From the NCBI GenBank assembly GCA_045118975.1, contig JBGVCT010000010.1:1-64000 (forward strand): a stretch of 64,000 nucleotides of DNA, given 5' to 3'. The position numbers and the translations under genes are program-made. Below the pieces are notes generated by a model, which was not told where the DNA came from, did not search any database, and saw only the letters and a program-made list of their open reading frames with translations. How positions within the stretch are numbered: the stretch's first letter is position 1; every line of letters begins with the position of its first letter. Positions 34,421 to 44,242 of this stretch are shown piece after piece. The stretch is from RGIG6178 sp045118975 (GTDB lineage: Bacteria > Bacillota_I > Bacilli_A > RFN20 > DUOF01).

Positions 34421-35270
34421 TAAGTAGATTTAATATTTCTTCTTCATTATTTTTATCTATTTTATAGATAATTGATAGTTTTTCATCTTCTTCTCCATAC
34501 ATTTTTAATGAATGTAAATGGATACAATAAGCGATAAATCCATACTCTTCTTCTTTAATCTTATTTGGATAAATTTCACTTAGATATAACATTAAATTTT
34601 CTAAAGCCAAATTCATCAAATTAGGATTTTGCTTACCAATATTATCCTCAAGAATCTTTTTTAGAATTGCATAATCTTCACATTCTAAAACATTCTCACT
34701 GTTAATAGGATTTATAAAGGATTTTTTACCCTCATTTATTAACTCAAATTCCCTATTTACACCTTGACTTCTCAAAGCATCAATTAGCATTACCTTAAAT
34801 ATATTTCTAATCCTTCTTTTAAAGAAAACTTGAATAGAATCCAAGAAGTCTCTAATGTTTAATTTACACATCTCAACAATAGCTAAAATGATAACATTTT
34901 TATCACTATTAGTCTCAAGTATTTCCCTTATCTTCTCTCTTGATAAAACAAACTCCTTAGCCTCTTTTTCTTTATATGCTAATTCGTTATATATATCTTT
35001 AAATCTATCTTCATATAATGCAGGAATATATGGCATAGATAATTCTTCTTTCACTATTTTCAAGGCCTTTTCTTTATTGTTTGCCTTGATTAGAGAGTAT
35101 AAGTAGATGATCATAACATCATAAAACTTACTAGAAAAAGCAGATAACTTCTTTTCAATGTACAGAACACATTGTATATATTTGTGTTCGTTATACATCT
35201 TTTGGAATTCATCAAGTAAAGTATTTTCATCTAAGCAGCTTAAAATTTTTTCATCAAAAACAAACTCCAT
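34401..35270 (-). CDS. Hypothetical helical-repeat protein
   Basis: 289 residues, nearly all helical. The first half (residues 25-110) has paired helices such as YIQCVLYIEKKLSAFSSKFY and VMIIYLYSLIKANNKEKAL that resemble TPR repeats; the rest matches nothing I know. ATG 35270 behind GGAGG is the start; the longer frame would run into the tRNA gene upstream. It lies 33 bases after the tRNA-Arg gene on the same strand and may be read from its promoter. Confidence 0.6.
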   Translation of the reverse strand: MEFVFDEKILSCLDENTLLDEFQKMYNEHKYIQCVLYIEKKLSAFSSKFYDVMIIYLYSLIKANNKEKALKIVKEELSMPYIPALYEDRFKDIYNELAYKEKEAKEFVLSREKIREILETNSDKNVIILAIVEMCKLNIRDFLDSIQVFFKRRIRNIFKVMLIDALRSQGVNREFELINEGKKSFINPINSENVLECEDYAILKKILEDNIGKQNPNLMNLALENLMLYLSEIYPNKIKEEEYGFIAYCIHLHSLKMYGEEDEKLSIIYKIDKNNEEEILNLLKTACSI

Positions 35271-35302
35271 ACTTCCTCCATATTTTTTCGTTATAATAAA
35301 AA

Positions 35303-35379
35303 TGGCGTCAACGAAGGGATTCGAACCCATGACCTACGGCTTAGAAGGCCGTTGCTCTATCCAACTGAGCTACGTTGAC
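35303..35379 (-). tRNA. tRNA-Arg, anticodon UCU
   Basis: A full cloverleaf on the minus strand: acceptor GTCAACG pairs with CGTTGAC, D-arm GCTCAGTTGGATAGAGC, anticodon stem ACGGC/GCCGT with loop CTTCTAA (anticodon TCT at 35345-35343), and T-arm with GTTCGAATC. It encodes its own CCA end (35305-35303). It reads AGA codons, the main Arg codon in these AT-rich genes. Confidence 0.97.
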
Positions 35380-35390
35380 ACACGAGAAAT

Positions 35391-35418
35391 ATTATAACAA
35401 CTTTTTTTTAAATTACAA
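35391..35418 (-). promoter_or_regulatory. Promoter of tRNA-Arg
   Basis: TTGTAA (35418-35413), a 16-base spacer and TATAAT (35396-35391), with the tRNA 5' end 11 bases further. Confidence 0.75.
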
Positions 35419-35424
35419 GCAAAA

Positions 35425-36171
35425 TTAATCAATATTTCCGTCAATATAGCTATCTAAGTCATTTGGAAAGCTTATAGTCACATCGTTTGAACCATAATTA
35501 TTAAATTTATAACTTATTGTGGTAGTATCATTTTTACCATCAATAGTATAGTAAAGACTCAATACATTACCATCTCCACCAATAATTAATTTATAATCTA
35601 GCATTTCATTACCTTTACAATTTTCAAATGCAGGGCATGCAGCGCTAAATGTTGCAACAGCTTCCCCATCTATTTTTTCAATAACAAATCCATGCACATC
35701 ATCAATACTAAAGATTGGTGCAAGATTAGTTTGAATACCTACCCTACATGAAGTAGTAGAACAATTATGAATATTGAAATAATCTTCATAACTTGTACTT
35801 TCTTTTATCCTCTCTTCTAGTACACCAGGTATTTGTTTTTTACTATATAATGTATTAGTAACATCCACATAATAATAATCATTTGAACTCACTTTAGTAG
35901 ATAAAACATAATCGCTAATCTTATACTCTGCCTCCACTATATCTCCATTTTTATTACCATCAAAGATAAACTTAGCATCAATGATTGTTCTAGAATAAGA
36001 AGATGGATCAGCTTTACTAGTTACATTTTCAATTCTAGTAAAAGATATAGCATCTGTACTATTAAAATTATTTATCGCGTTATTATAAGTTGTTTCATTA
36101 ACCCTTCCACAACTACACCCACAAAGTATAGCTACAATAGCAAGTGAAATTAATCCCTTAGTTTTCTTCAT
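35425..36171 (-). CDS. Lipoprotein of unknown function
   Basis: 248 residues with a short signal peptide (KKTKGLISLAIVAI) and lipobox LCGC, followed by a second Cys. Two further Cys pairs (around NCSTTSC and AACPAFENC) could form disulfides outside the cell. The C-terminal half is beta-rich. No family is recognised. ATG 36171 follows AAAGGAGG. It overlaps the end of the 36158 gene by 14 bases, so the two are coupled. It ends 7 bases before the tRNA promoter. Confidence 0.7.
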   Translation of the reverse strand: MKKTKGLISLAIVAILCGCSCGRVNETTYNNAINNFNSTDAISFTRIENVTSKADPSSYSRTIIDAKFIFDGNKNGDIVEAEYKISDYVLSTKVSSNDYYYVDVTNTLYSKKQIPGVLEERIKESTSYEDYFNIHNCSTTSCRVGIQTNLAPIFSIDDVHGFVIEKIDGEAVATFSAACPAFENCKGNEMLDYKLIIGGDGNVLSLYYTIDGKNDTTTISYKFNNYGSNDVTISFPNDLDSYIDGNID

Positions 36172-37057
36172 AATTTGCCTCCTTTTTTAATGCAATTTCA
36201 GCAAGAGCAAATGCAGAATCTGTAACTACCTTGATTTGGCTCCAAAGCTCTTCAGTATAGTAACTTTCGCTTACATACTCAAATTGAGTAATACCTCTTT
36301 TAACAATAGCAACATGTATCTTAGATAATCTAACTAAATCAATACCTAATTCCTCATAATAAGCCTTAGTATCTCCACTAGCCTTTTCCATACATCTTAG
36401 TGCTTCTAATAAAGTATAAGAAACCGCATCCATACATGCTCTATCATCACAAAATTCTCTAAACTCATCTACTTCACATCTTTGAAGGTGGTTATCCATT
36501 CTTTCAACATAATCAAGTAACATTAAAATATCCTTAATCATATTAACATTACCAACTTCAACATGAGCCGCTAATTTCTTTCTTGTAGTTTCAAGTGAAA
36601 TACTACCATTAAAAGTAATACCTCTAATAATAGTCTTAAGTTTAGAATTAGCAAGAATATCTTCTTTTATATCACTTTGATATCCCAATATATCAGAGAA
36701 CACCTTTTCCATGTTCTTCACAACTATATCATTAAATGGAATAAATGGCTTACTCTTAATTTTTCCTGGAGCAATAACAATAATTCCAAGACTTTGAAGT
36801 CCTTTAATATGAGATCCTGGTAATAAACTAAGTAGCTTTCTAATTTGCAAAATATTATTCAAACATGCATCATTGAAAGTAGGATCCTTACTTGCTCCCT
36901 CTTTAATTGACTCATAGCCAAATACATAGAGATAGCTTTTAATTTTTGTTAATAAGTCATTACATCTAGAAACTATAACCTTATCATCATAGCTCCAGTT
37001 TTCAAACATACCCTTTAAGTTTTTATCTTTTAATAGGTAATCATACAATTCTTCCAT
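36158..37057 (-). CDS. Hypothetical helical protein
   Basis: 299 residues of unknown family, helical and charged, with no signal or membrane segment. A GVGNVNMIKD-like stretch near residue 170 and the Cys/Asp-rich EFCDDRACMDAV near 205 are the only distinct elements. ATG 37057 is preferred over the GTG one codon before it; AGGAG is upstream. Its 3' end overlaps the following lipoprotein gene, suggesting joint expression, and it is 56 bases after the methyltransferase gene. Confidence 0.6.
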   Translation of the reverse strand: MEELYDYLLKDKNLKGMFENWSYDDKVIVSRCNDLLTKIKSYLYVFGYESIKEGASKDPTFNDACLNNILQIRKLLSLLPGSHIKGLQSLGIIVIAPGKIKSKPFIPFNDIVVKNMEKVFSDILGYQSDIKEDILANSKLKTIIRGITFNGSISLETTRKKLAAHVEVGNVNMIKDILMLLDYVERMDNHLQRCEVDEFREFCDDRACMDAVSYTLLEALRCMEKASGDTKAYYEELGIDLVRLSKIHVAIVKRGITQFEYVSESYYTEELWSQIKVVTDSAFALAEIALKKEANYEEN

Positions 37058-37113
37058 CACTATCTCTCCTCACTCAATAATTATAGCCAAAAAACGCTTT
37101 TATTAATAGCCTT

Positions 37114-38670
37114 TTAAATCTTTTTAATTACAAATAGATGTGGTGCTAAACCACCAGTTTCAGTATATATATCTTTAACTAATTTTAATTTTTTATTATC
37201 TTTTACAACCTTCTTTAATAAAGCTAGCTCAGTTGTAAGCAAAATAGCAACCCCACCATCATTTAAAAGACTAGGTAACTTTCTAACAAAAGCCTTATAA
37301 AGAATCTCATTTTCCTTATGGTTAGAAACCCTATTACCATATGGCATATTAGAGATAATCTCATCATAAAATCCTTCATGCTCTAAAACATCTTGATTAA
37401 TTAAATTAACACTCAAACCTAATTTACCAGTATTTACTTTAGAATATTCAATAGCATCTTTATCAATATCTACTCCCGTTAAATTAACTCTAGAAATAAA
37501 ACTTCTCTCTACAAGTACTGTAGAGGTACCACAAAACGGATCAAGTACATTTGCATCTTCTTTTAAATATTGTTTAACTTCCTCAAGCATCATATTAGCA
37601 CTACTTGGATTAATCGAAGCAGGTAAATCCTTCACTCTATAATCATATCTAGCATCCTTAAAAGTACAAATCTTATACAAAACATCGCACTTTTCACCCT
37701 TATCAATAATTCTAATTTCAAATTCATAAAGTGAAGCATTATTAACATAGGCATCTCCATATCGATTATGAACAAAAGCATTTACTTTATCATACATATT
37801 AATCTTTTCTTGCTTATTTTTCTCGCTAATATATTCAACCCTATAACTAAATGCTCCCTCACCAATATGAGACTTTTCTAGTATCTTAGAATCTAAAAAC
37901 TTAGCAATATTATTTAACATATCATCATTTGCTATATCAAATCCATTTATACTAATTAAAGCCTCATAAAAACATCTAACCTTAAATACCCTATTTAAAT
38001 CATCACTAGTAATCAAAACTCCCTCTTCTAGTTTTCTAGCATTATTAAATAAAGATTTAATCTTAGCATATGAAGCATTTACAAGTGGTTTCATACAAGT
38101 AAGATATAAATCAACATCTCTATCTAATTTATTAAATTTATGATTTATAGCACCACTTGTTTTATTTAAAACCTTATTAACACTATTTAAAATCTCATTA
38201 TAGTGAACTTCTAATAAATCCCCTTCATTGTATCTTTTATACAAAAATTCCAAATATTTATTTAATATTTCCTCAATATTTTTAATTTTATAATTACCTA
38301 AGCAAAGTACTAATGAAGAAATACAAAAATTAGTTTCTTCCTTCTTTAATTGCTTAATTAAATCAATAGCATAATCCTTATGTAAAAAGTTACCCATAAA
38401 TACATAAGCATTCTTTCTTGTTTTACTATCCTCTGCATTTATAAGTATGTCAAAATGAGTTCTTTTGAACTTATCTTTTAAATAATCACACACTCTTTTT
38501 TTTCTTGAAAGTATATTTAAAAAATAAGCATTATTTCTAAGTTCTTTATATTGTAAAATATTAGATAAAACAATATCCACATACAATTTATAATCCTCAA
38601 GCATAACTGCAAGTAATTCATTTCTAATTTTTTCATCTTTTTCAAGATAATACTTAGCTAAAATCTCCAT
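37114..38670 (-). CDS. RNA methyltransferase (TrmN/RlmL-like) with helical N-terminal region
   Basis: 518 residues. The C-terminal 180 form a class I SAM-dependent methyltransferase: DPFCGTSTVLVE (SAM loop), TGVDIDKDAIEYSK (acidic loop) and NMPYG, the variant of NPPY used by N-methyltransferases acting on a base. LPASINPSSANMM just before is typical of the Trm14/RlmL group, which modify guanine N2 of tRNA or rRNA. Before it a THUMP-like or strand region is weak. The first 300 residues are helical, HEAT-like and unusual for this family. ATG 38670 follows GTGGTGAT. Confidence 0.75.
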   Translation of the reverse strand: MEILAKYYLEKDEKIRNELLAVMLEDYKLYVDIVLSNILQYKELRNNAYFLNILSRKKRVCDYLKDKFKRTHFDILINAEDSKTRKNAYVFMGNFLHKDYAIDLIKQLKKEETNFCISSLVLCLGNYKIKNIEEILNKYLEFLYKRYNEGDLLEVHYNEILNSVNKVLNKTSGAINHKFNKLDRDVDLYLTCMKPLVNASYAKIKSLFNNARKLEEGVLITSDDLNRVFKVRCFYEALISINGFDIANDDMLNNIAKFLDSKILEKSHIGEGAFSYRVEYISEKNKQEKINMYDKVNAFVHNRYGDAYVNNASLYEFEIRIIDKGEKCDVLYKICTFKDARYDYRVKDLPASINPSSANMMLEEVKQYLKEDANVLDPFCGTSTVLVERSFISRVNLTGVDIDKDAIEYSKVNTGKLGLSVNLINQDVLEHEGFYDEIISNMPYGNRVSNHKENEILYKAFVRKLPSLLNDGGVAILLTTELALLKKVVKDNKKLKLVKDIYTETGGLAPHLFVIKKI

Positions 38671-38725
38671 ATAATCACCACACAATTATTCTATCATTAC
38701 TTTATACTTTAGACCACATTTTCTT

Positions 38726-38757
38726 TAAAAAAGAAAATAGGAAGAATCTCTTCCTAT
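38726..38757 (-). terminator. Intrinsic terminator
   Basis: ATAGGAAGA (38737-38745) pairs with TCTTCCTAT (38749-38757), followed on the minus strand by a T-rich run. It ends the GerM-like gene. Confidence 0.8.
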
Positions 38758-39722
38758 ATTTTTATTTCATTTATATTAACACGACTAACTTTTTCTTCAC
38801 TATTATTATAACCATTCACCATGACAGCATCATCATTAACAAAAAAATTAACCTTATAATCTAAGTCATTGTAATAGAGAGTAACCACTATTAATTCATA
38901 CACTCTACTATCGACCAAATTTTCTTCAACTAAATATGATTCATCAACTCTTATATTCATCTCATCATCTACTTTTTCAATTCCTTTTAGATCATCAATA
39001 AGATTTAACTTTTTAAATCCAGAAACAACACTAACATCTTTTTTATAAGCTTCAACGATGCTCACCTCACTACTTGACTCTACATATCTAGTGATTGGAA
39101 CATAATAATCTCTATCCCCAACTCTTTTAGAATATACAACCACAACCTCTTTACAATTTAAACACTTATTTATTCTTTCTCCATATTTATTGATTCCAAT
39201 ACTCTTATCTAAAACTTCTGGTAGTTTTAATCCATTCAAAGGCATGCTCTTTAAAACATCCCCTTCTACACTTATAGTAAGCCCTTTTATCTCATCAAAT
39301 TCCAAAACACTCCAAGTTAACGCCTCAATTATTTTTTCCTCTAAATCCTTATTATAAATCAAAAACTCCTTAGAAAAATCTATATTCAAAATCCCATCTT
39401 TTAATTCTATTTTATTAATTTTAATATCTTTTGCTAATACACTATTAAATCCTTTAACTTCTAAATCTCTTAATTTAGAAACAACTGTATATATTTCATC
39501 AATAAGATGATTTCCCTTATTAACCTTAATGGTCAATGGAAAAAGAGTATTAGAATCATCAAGCATATATACACTTCTATAATTAGATTCCTCAAATTCA
39601 TAGACAAACTCACTATTTAAATTATTCTCTTTATTATTAATAAGACCCACACTAACCACACTTGTAATTATAACAAGTGGTAACCCTATAATATAAATCA
39701 ATTTACTTTTAAACTTTTTCAT
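38754..39722 (-). CDS. gerM: GerM-like sporulation/germination protein
   Basis: 322 residues with an N-terminal membrane anchor (KLIYIIGLPLVIITSVVSV) and an extracellular part made of GerMN-type modules: SVYMLDDSNTLFPLTIKV with LTWSVLEFDEIKGLTISVEG at about 50-160, and a second copy from about 195 (EVVVVYSKRVGDRDYYVPIT). GerM of Bacillus acts in the forespore engulfment machinery and in germination. ATG 39722 follows GGGTGA; the GTG three codons earlier is within the site. Its place next to gerE and uvrC fits the Bacillus order. Confidence 0.75.
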   Translation of the reverse strand: MKKFKSKLIYIIGLPLVIITSVVSVGLINNKENNLNSEFVYEFEESNYRSVYMLDDSNTLFPLTIKVNKGNHLIDEIYTVVSKLRDLEVKGFNSVLAKDIKINKIELKDGILNIDFSKEFLIYNKDLEEKIIEALTWSVLEFDEIKGLTISVEGDVLKSMPLNGLKLPEVLDKSIGINKYGERINKCLNCKEVVVVYSKRVGDRDYYVPITRYVESSSEVSIVEAYKKDVSVVSGFKKLNLIDDLKGIEKVDDEMNIRVDESYLVEENLVDSRVYELIVVTLYYNDLDYKVNFFVNDDAVMVNGYNNSEEKVSRVNINEIKI

Positions 39723-39770
39723 TATTTTCACCCACTAATAAATCATATTATTTCAAAAATAAAATATGCA

Positions 39771-39797
39771 AAAAAAATAGCCCTTATAAGGCTATTT
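39771..39797 (-). terminator. Intrinsic terminator after gerE
   Basis: AAATAGCC (39775-39782) pairs with GGCTATTT (39790-39797), with T7 on the minus strand. Confidence 0.85.
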
Positions 39798-39984
39798 CTT
39801 CTAATTTAATTAATTCAATAATCGCTTGTGACCTACTAGTTACATCTAATTTTTGAATAACATTAGAAATGTGATTTCTAACTGTTTTTTCACTAATAGA
39901 AAGTAATGACGCTATATCACTTGTAGTCTTATTACATATTAACAAATTAAATATTTGTTTTTCCCTAGCAGTTAGAATAGACAC
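39784..39984 (-). CDS. gerE: GerE-like LuxR-type regulator of late sporulation genes
   Basis: 66 residues, a single LuxR-type helix-turn-helix: LTAREKQIFNLL, TTSDIASLLSISEKTVRNHI and VTSRSQAIIEL. SEKTVRNHIS-N-x-x-QKL-x-V and the C-terminal end match the stand-alone GerE of Bacillus (about 74 residues), which binds DNA in the mother cell to control coat genes. The start is GTG 39984, with GGGAGG 9 bases before. The gene sits between uvrC and gerM with its own terminator. Confidence 0.82.
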   Translation of the reverse strand: MSILTAREKQIFNLLICNKTTSDIASLLSISEKTVRNHISNVIQKLDVTSRSQAIIELIKLEEIAL

Positions 39985-40026
39985 TTCCTTTTACCTCCCT
40001 GCTAGTATATAGTATGCATTTAATTT

Positions 40027-41769
40027 TTAGTTGCCATTAAATTTTTCTTTAATTCTAACAGCAACAATTTCTGGGACATATTGGCTTAATTCTTCAACGC
40101 TTGCCTCTTTTATTTCCCCTAAAGAATTATATGCATTTAAAAGTGCATCTCTTCTTTTTTTACCAAGACCTTCTACATCATCAAGCAAGGATGCAGTAAG
40201 TGACTTACTTCTTTTATTTCTATGACTAGTTATAGCATAACGATGTACTTCATCTTGCATTCTAACAAGCAAATAAAATAAATCACTTTTCTTATCTATA
40301 TCGATAAGATTAAAGTTATCATCTAATAATCCTCTAGTACTATGCTTATCATCTTTTACTAAAGAGCATAAAGCTATATCCAGATTTAATTCTTTTACAA
40401 CCTCTTTTGCCACTTTCATTTGGTTCTCTCCACCATCTAATATAATTAAATCTGGTGTATAATCATTATCACTTAAAATCTTAAATAATCTCCTATATAA
40501 TACTTCCCTCATACTAGATAAATCATCTTTTTTATTATCGCTTTGAATTAAATATTTACGATATAGTTTTTTATTAGAAACACCATTTTCAAAACATACC
40601 TTAACTCCAATGGCACTTTCTCCTTGAAGATGTGAGTTATCAAATAAATCTATTCTTCTAGGATATAGTTTTAGATTTAATTTAACTTGCAATTCAGTTA
40701 ATAGAGCATTGTTATTTGTATCCTTTAAAAAATATTCCTCCATTGCTTTTCTTGCGTTACTTGCAGCCATCTCTAAAATATTTTTCTTGCTACCCTTTAA
40801 AGAATATATTACATTTGTATTTAAAATTTCTGACAACAATGGGGCGTTGATATAACTTGGTACAACAATATACTTGGGTACTAGATGATGATTATAATAA
40901 TCTATTATAAGTGATTCATATCCCTCTTCATTGTTAAGTGACTCTATAACCTTTTTATTTAATGCAATAAGAACCCCATTTCTATATATTAAATTGGCCA
41001 TTGCAACATAATCCTCTTTAAAAGAAAAAGCAAAGAAATCACAATTTAAGTTATTTTTTAGTTCCACATCTTGTTTCACAAGTATATGATCTAAATACTC
41101 AATTAAATCTCTACACTCTTTTGCATTTTCAAAATCTAATTTATCCGAATATTCTTTCATCTTCTTAACTAGATCTTTTTTGACATTACTTGCATTCCCA
41201 TTATAAAAAGCTTCAACATTTTTAATAATTTCACTAGTTTGCTCTTCGCTTATATTTTTATGAATACATGGAGCCAAACACATTCCTAAATGATAATATA
41301 AACATTCCTTTTTAGGTATATTCTTACACTTTCTCAAATTATATAATTGGTTAAGTAAATGTATAGAATTATATGCCGCACTAGAATCAGAAAAAGGGCC
41401 AAAATATATAGCCTTTTTATCTTTTAAATTTCTAGCGATTTCTAAATATGGATATGGTTTTTTCACTAGTTTCACATAGGGATATCTTTTATCATCTTTA
41501 AGTAAAATATTAAATCTAGGATTATACTTTTTAATTAAGTTATTTTCTAGTAACAAAGCTTCTTTTTCACTACTTGTAATAATAGTATCAAACTTAACTA
41601 CATTACTAACCATTAATCTAGTTTTACCTGTATGCTCTTTTAAAAAATATTGAGATACTCTATTTTTTAAACTCTTAGCTTTACCAACATAAATAATCTC
41701 ATTATTTTTATCATACATTAAATAACAACCAGGTTTATCTTCAAGTAAACTTAGCTTTTCTTTAATCAT
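40027..41769 (-). CDS. uvrC: Excinuclease ABC subunit C
   Basis: Makes both cuts in nucleotide excision repair. 580 residues in family order: GIY-YIG nuclease (GCYLMYDKNNEIIYVGKAKS), a Cys-rich middle (CKNIPKKECLYYHLGMCLAPC), a UVR motif for UvrB (DKLDFENAKECRDLIEYL), the RNase H-like second nuclease (LFDNSHLQGESAIGV and LIILDGGENQM), and a helix-hairpin-helix tail (VEGLGKKRRDALLNAYNSL). ATG 41769 overlaps the mutS2 stop (ATGA). Confidence 0.95.
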   Translation of the reverse strand: MIKEKLSLLEDKPGCYLMYDKNNEIIYVGKAKSLKNRVSQYFLKEHTGKTRLMVSNVVKFDTIITSSEKEALLLENNLIKKYNPRFNILLKDDKRYPYVKLVKKPYPYLEIARNLKDKKAIYFGPFSDSSAAYNSIHLLNQLYNLRKCKNIPKKECLYYHLGMCLAPCIHKNISEEQTSEIIKNVEAFYNGNASNVKKDLVKKMKEYSDKLDFENAKECRDLIEYLDHILVKQDVELKNNLNCDFFAFSFKEDYVAMANLIYRNGVLIALNKKVIESLNNEEGYESLIIDYYNHHLVPKYIVVPSYINAPLLSEILNTNVIYSLKGSKKNILEMAASNARKAMEEYFLKDTNNNALLTELQVKLNLKLYPRRIDLFDNSHLQGESAIGVKVCFENGVSNKKLYRKYLIQSDNKKDDLSSMREVLYRRLFKILSDNDYTPDLIILDGGENQMKVAKEVVKELNLDIALCSLVKDDKHSTRGLLDDNFNLIDIDKKSDLFYLLVRMQDEVHRYAITSHRNKRSKSLTASLLDDVEGLGKKRRDALLNAYNSLGEIKEASVEELSQYVPEIVAVRIKEKFNGN

Positions 41770-44075
41770 ACATTAGTCCTCTTTTTTAGATACACCATAG
41801 TAGCACCACCACTACCACTTCCAAAACCAGCCAAAGTATAAGATTCTACAAAATCACATTTTTTAAGATATTCATCTACAGCTCTTCTAAGGATTCCCTC
41901 TCCAAAACCATGAATAATTCTAACCGGGCTTAAATTAATAACTCTTGCCTTATCTAAAAATTGTTTCATTTCATAAATAGCTTCTTCTTTAGTCATACCA
42001 ATCAAATTAACTTCATTAGTCATCTTAGTTAATTTAACTTTATTGCTAACTACAACTTTGGCTTTACTCTTAGACTTAACTTTCTTTTCCAAATCTTTAT
42101 TTTTAACATTAATAGTCATTTTACCTAAATTAACACTATAAACATCTTTGTTTCTCTTAGTTATAGTACCATAACTATTAAAACTAGTAACATATACATA
42201 ATCTCCAACTTGAAATACTGCATTAGATCTTTCTTCTTCCTCTTTTAAAGTTAACTCTTCAAGTTCTTTTTTTGCCTTAAGTGCCTCATGCATCTTAAGA
42301 TTATCCTTATTTCTTATCTCATATAAAATATCTTCAATTTTTTCTATACTCTCTTTGATAATTCTCTCTTTTTCTTCTTCAGCCTTATCTTGAACATCTT
42401 TAATTAAAGCATTTAAATTATTTTCTTTTTGCTTATTAACTTCGATTTGCTCATTTAATTGTTTTTTCAATAACTCGTTTTCTTCTTTTAAAACTTCATA
42501 TTTATCCATTTCTTCTTCTAATTTCTTCAAAGCTCTTTCATTTACATTAGAATACTTCTCTTTATATTCATCTGCTCTTACAATAATCTTATCGCTAATT
42601 CCATATAATTTAGCAATTTCAAAAGCATATGATTTACCAATAGTATTTTCAATAAGTTTATAAGTAGGCTTTAATGTAATCTTATCAAAATCCATTGCAC
42701 ATACTTTAATATAATTTGTCTCTAAAGCATACGTTTTTAAGTTATCATAGTGAGTTGTAATCATCAAATATGATTCTAATTCATGAAATTCTTCAATTAA
42801 GGAAATAGCTAAAGCTTCTCCTTGTTTTGGGTCAGTCCCTGCACCAACTTCATCCAATAAAACCAAACTATTTTTTGTGGCATTATTAAGAATTGAAGAT
42901 ATATTTAAAATATGACTAGAAAAAGTAGATAAGGAAGAAACAATTGATTGGTTATCTCCTAAATCTAAATATATCTCATCAAATATTGGAAGTATAGCAT
43001 CTCTATCTACACTAACAAGTAAACCACATTGATTCATATACGCCAAAAGTCCCAAAGTCTTCAATGCAACACTTTTACCACCAGTATTAGGACCACTAAT
43101 AACAATTATCTTTTGACTTTTATCATTCATAACAAAAGTATTACTAACAACTTTATTTTTATCAATCAAAGGATGTCTAGCACCAACAAGCTTTATTTCA
43201 TCGCCAATAGTTGCTCTTTTTGCATCTAATCTATTTCCATATTTAGCCTTTGCAAACAAATAATCAAGTTCCAATAAGGATGCAAAATTCGCATTAATTT
43301 CTTCTTTATAACTAACTACATATTGAGACAAATAAGTTAAAATTCTCTCAATTTCTTCTTGTTCTTCTTGCTTTAAAACATTAATTCTAGATGTAAGCTT
43401 ATATACCTCTTCTGGTTCAACATAGCTAGTAGCACCACTACTTGACTCATCTACCACTATTCCACCTAAGCTATATTTATATGATGAATTGACTGCTAAT
43501 ACTTGTTTACCATTACGATAGATAATATCTGTATTAGTTAATATCTTCATATTATTAGCTATTATTTTCTTCAATTTATTAGTGATATCAGCCTCACAAT
43601 TACTGATTTCATTTCTGATCTTTTTCAGTTTAATTGAAGCACTATCTAGTATAGTCATATCATTTGATATAGACTTTAATAATTCTCTATATAAATTATC
43701 TACAAAAGTCAAATTGTTAATAATCTTATAATATTCTATATATTCACTCTTACTTATATTTAAATTATATTTTTCTAATTCAAGAATCAATTTGAAAGAT
43801 GAAAGAATATTGTATAACTCTCTTATACTTAAAATAGCTTTCTTACTAGCTCTATCTACACTATGAAAAATATCACCAAGTTCCACTAATTCAATATTAC
43901 CAAATTTAATTAAAATTCTACTTACTTCATCTACTTGCCTTAACATTGATTCTACATGATCCTTATCGTTTGACATAGTAAGATTAATAAGTCTTTCCTT
44001 ATTAATTTCCATTTTAGCAATACTACTAAGTGTCTCTTTAATTATATTAAATTCTAAAACTTCACTAGTTTCCAT
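41766..44075 (-). CDS. mutS2: Endonuclease MutS2
   Basis: 769 residues. The ATPase core has GPNTGGKSVALKT (Walker A), SLVLLDEVGAGTDP (Walker B) and TTHYDNLK; a long coiled coil follows at about 520-600; the C-terminal Smr domain (VNLIGMTKEEAIYEM, RIIHGFGEGILRRAV, GGATMVYL) is the nuclease part. It lacks the mismatch-recognition domain of MutS, as expected. MutS2 limits recombination and rescues collided ribosomes. ATG 44075 follows AAGGTGAAGG. It is coupled to uvrC. Confidence 0.95.
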   Translation of the reverse strand: METSEVLEFNIIKETLSSIAKMEINKERLINLTMSNDKDHVESMLRQVDEVSRILIKFGNIELVELGDIFHSVDRASKKAILSIRELYNILSSFKLILELEKYNLNISKSEYIEYYKIINNLTFVDNLYRELLKSISNDMTILDSASIKLKKIRNEISNCEADITNKLKKIIANNMKILTNTDIIYRNGKQVLAVNSSYKYSLGGIVVDESSSGATSYVEPEEVYKLTSRINVLKQEEQEEIERILTYLSQYVVSYKEEINANFASLLELDYLFAKAKYGNRLDAKRATIGDEIKLVGARHPLIDKNKVVSNTFVMNDKSQKIIVISGPNTGGKSVALKTLGLLAYMNQCGLLVSVDRDAILPIFDEIYLDLGDNQSIVSSLSTFSSHILNISSILNNATKNSLVLLDEVGAGTDPKQGEALAISLIEEFHELESYLMITTHYDNLKTYALETNYIKVCAMDFDKITLKPTYKLIENTIGKSYAFEIAKLYGISDKIIVRADEYKEKYSNVNERALKKLEEEMDKYEVLKEENELLKKQLNEQIEVNKQKENNLNALIKDVQDKAEEEKERIIKESIEKIEDILYEIRNKDNLKMHEALKAKKELEELTLKEEEERSNAVFQVGDYVYVTSFNSYGTITKRNKDVYSVNLGKMTINVKNKDLEKKVKSKSKAKVVVSNKVKLTKMTNEVNLIGMTKEEAIYEMKQFLDKARVINLSPVRIIHGFGEGILRRAVDEYLKKCDFVESYTLAGFGSGSGGATMVYLKKRTNV

Positions 44076-44242
44076 ACCTTCACCTTCTTATCAACCTTAT
44101 TATATCACTTATTTTTAAATATTTTAACCAAATAATATCTATCTTATATCAATGTTATCATTTATAAAATTAGTCTTTTTTTAAAATAAAAATATGTTTC
44201 ATAAAAGATTTTATGTGATAAAATAAAAGTGTGGTGATAACG

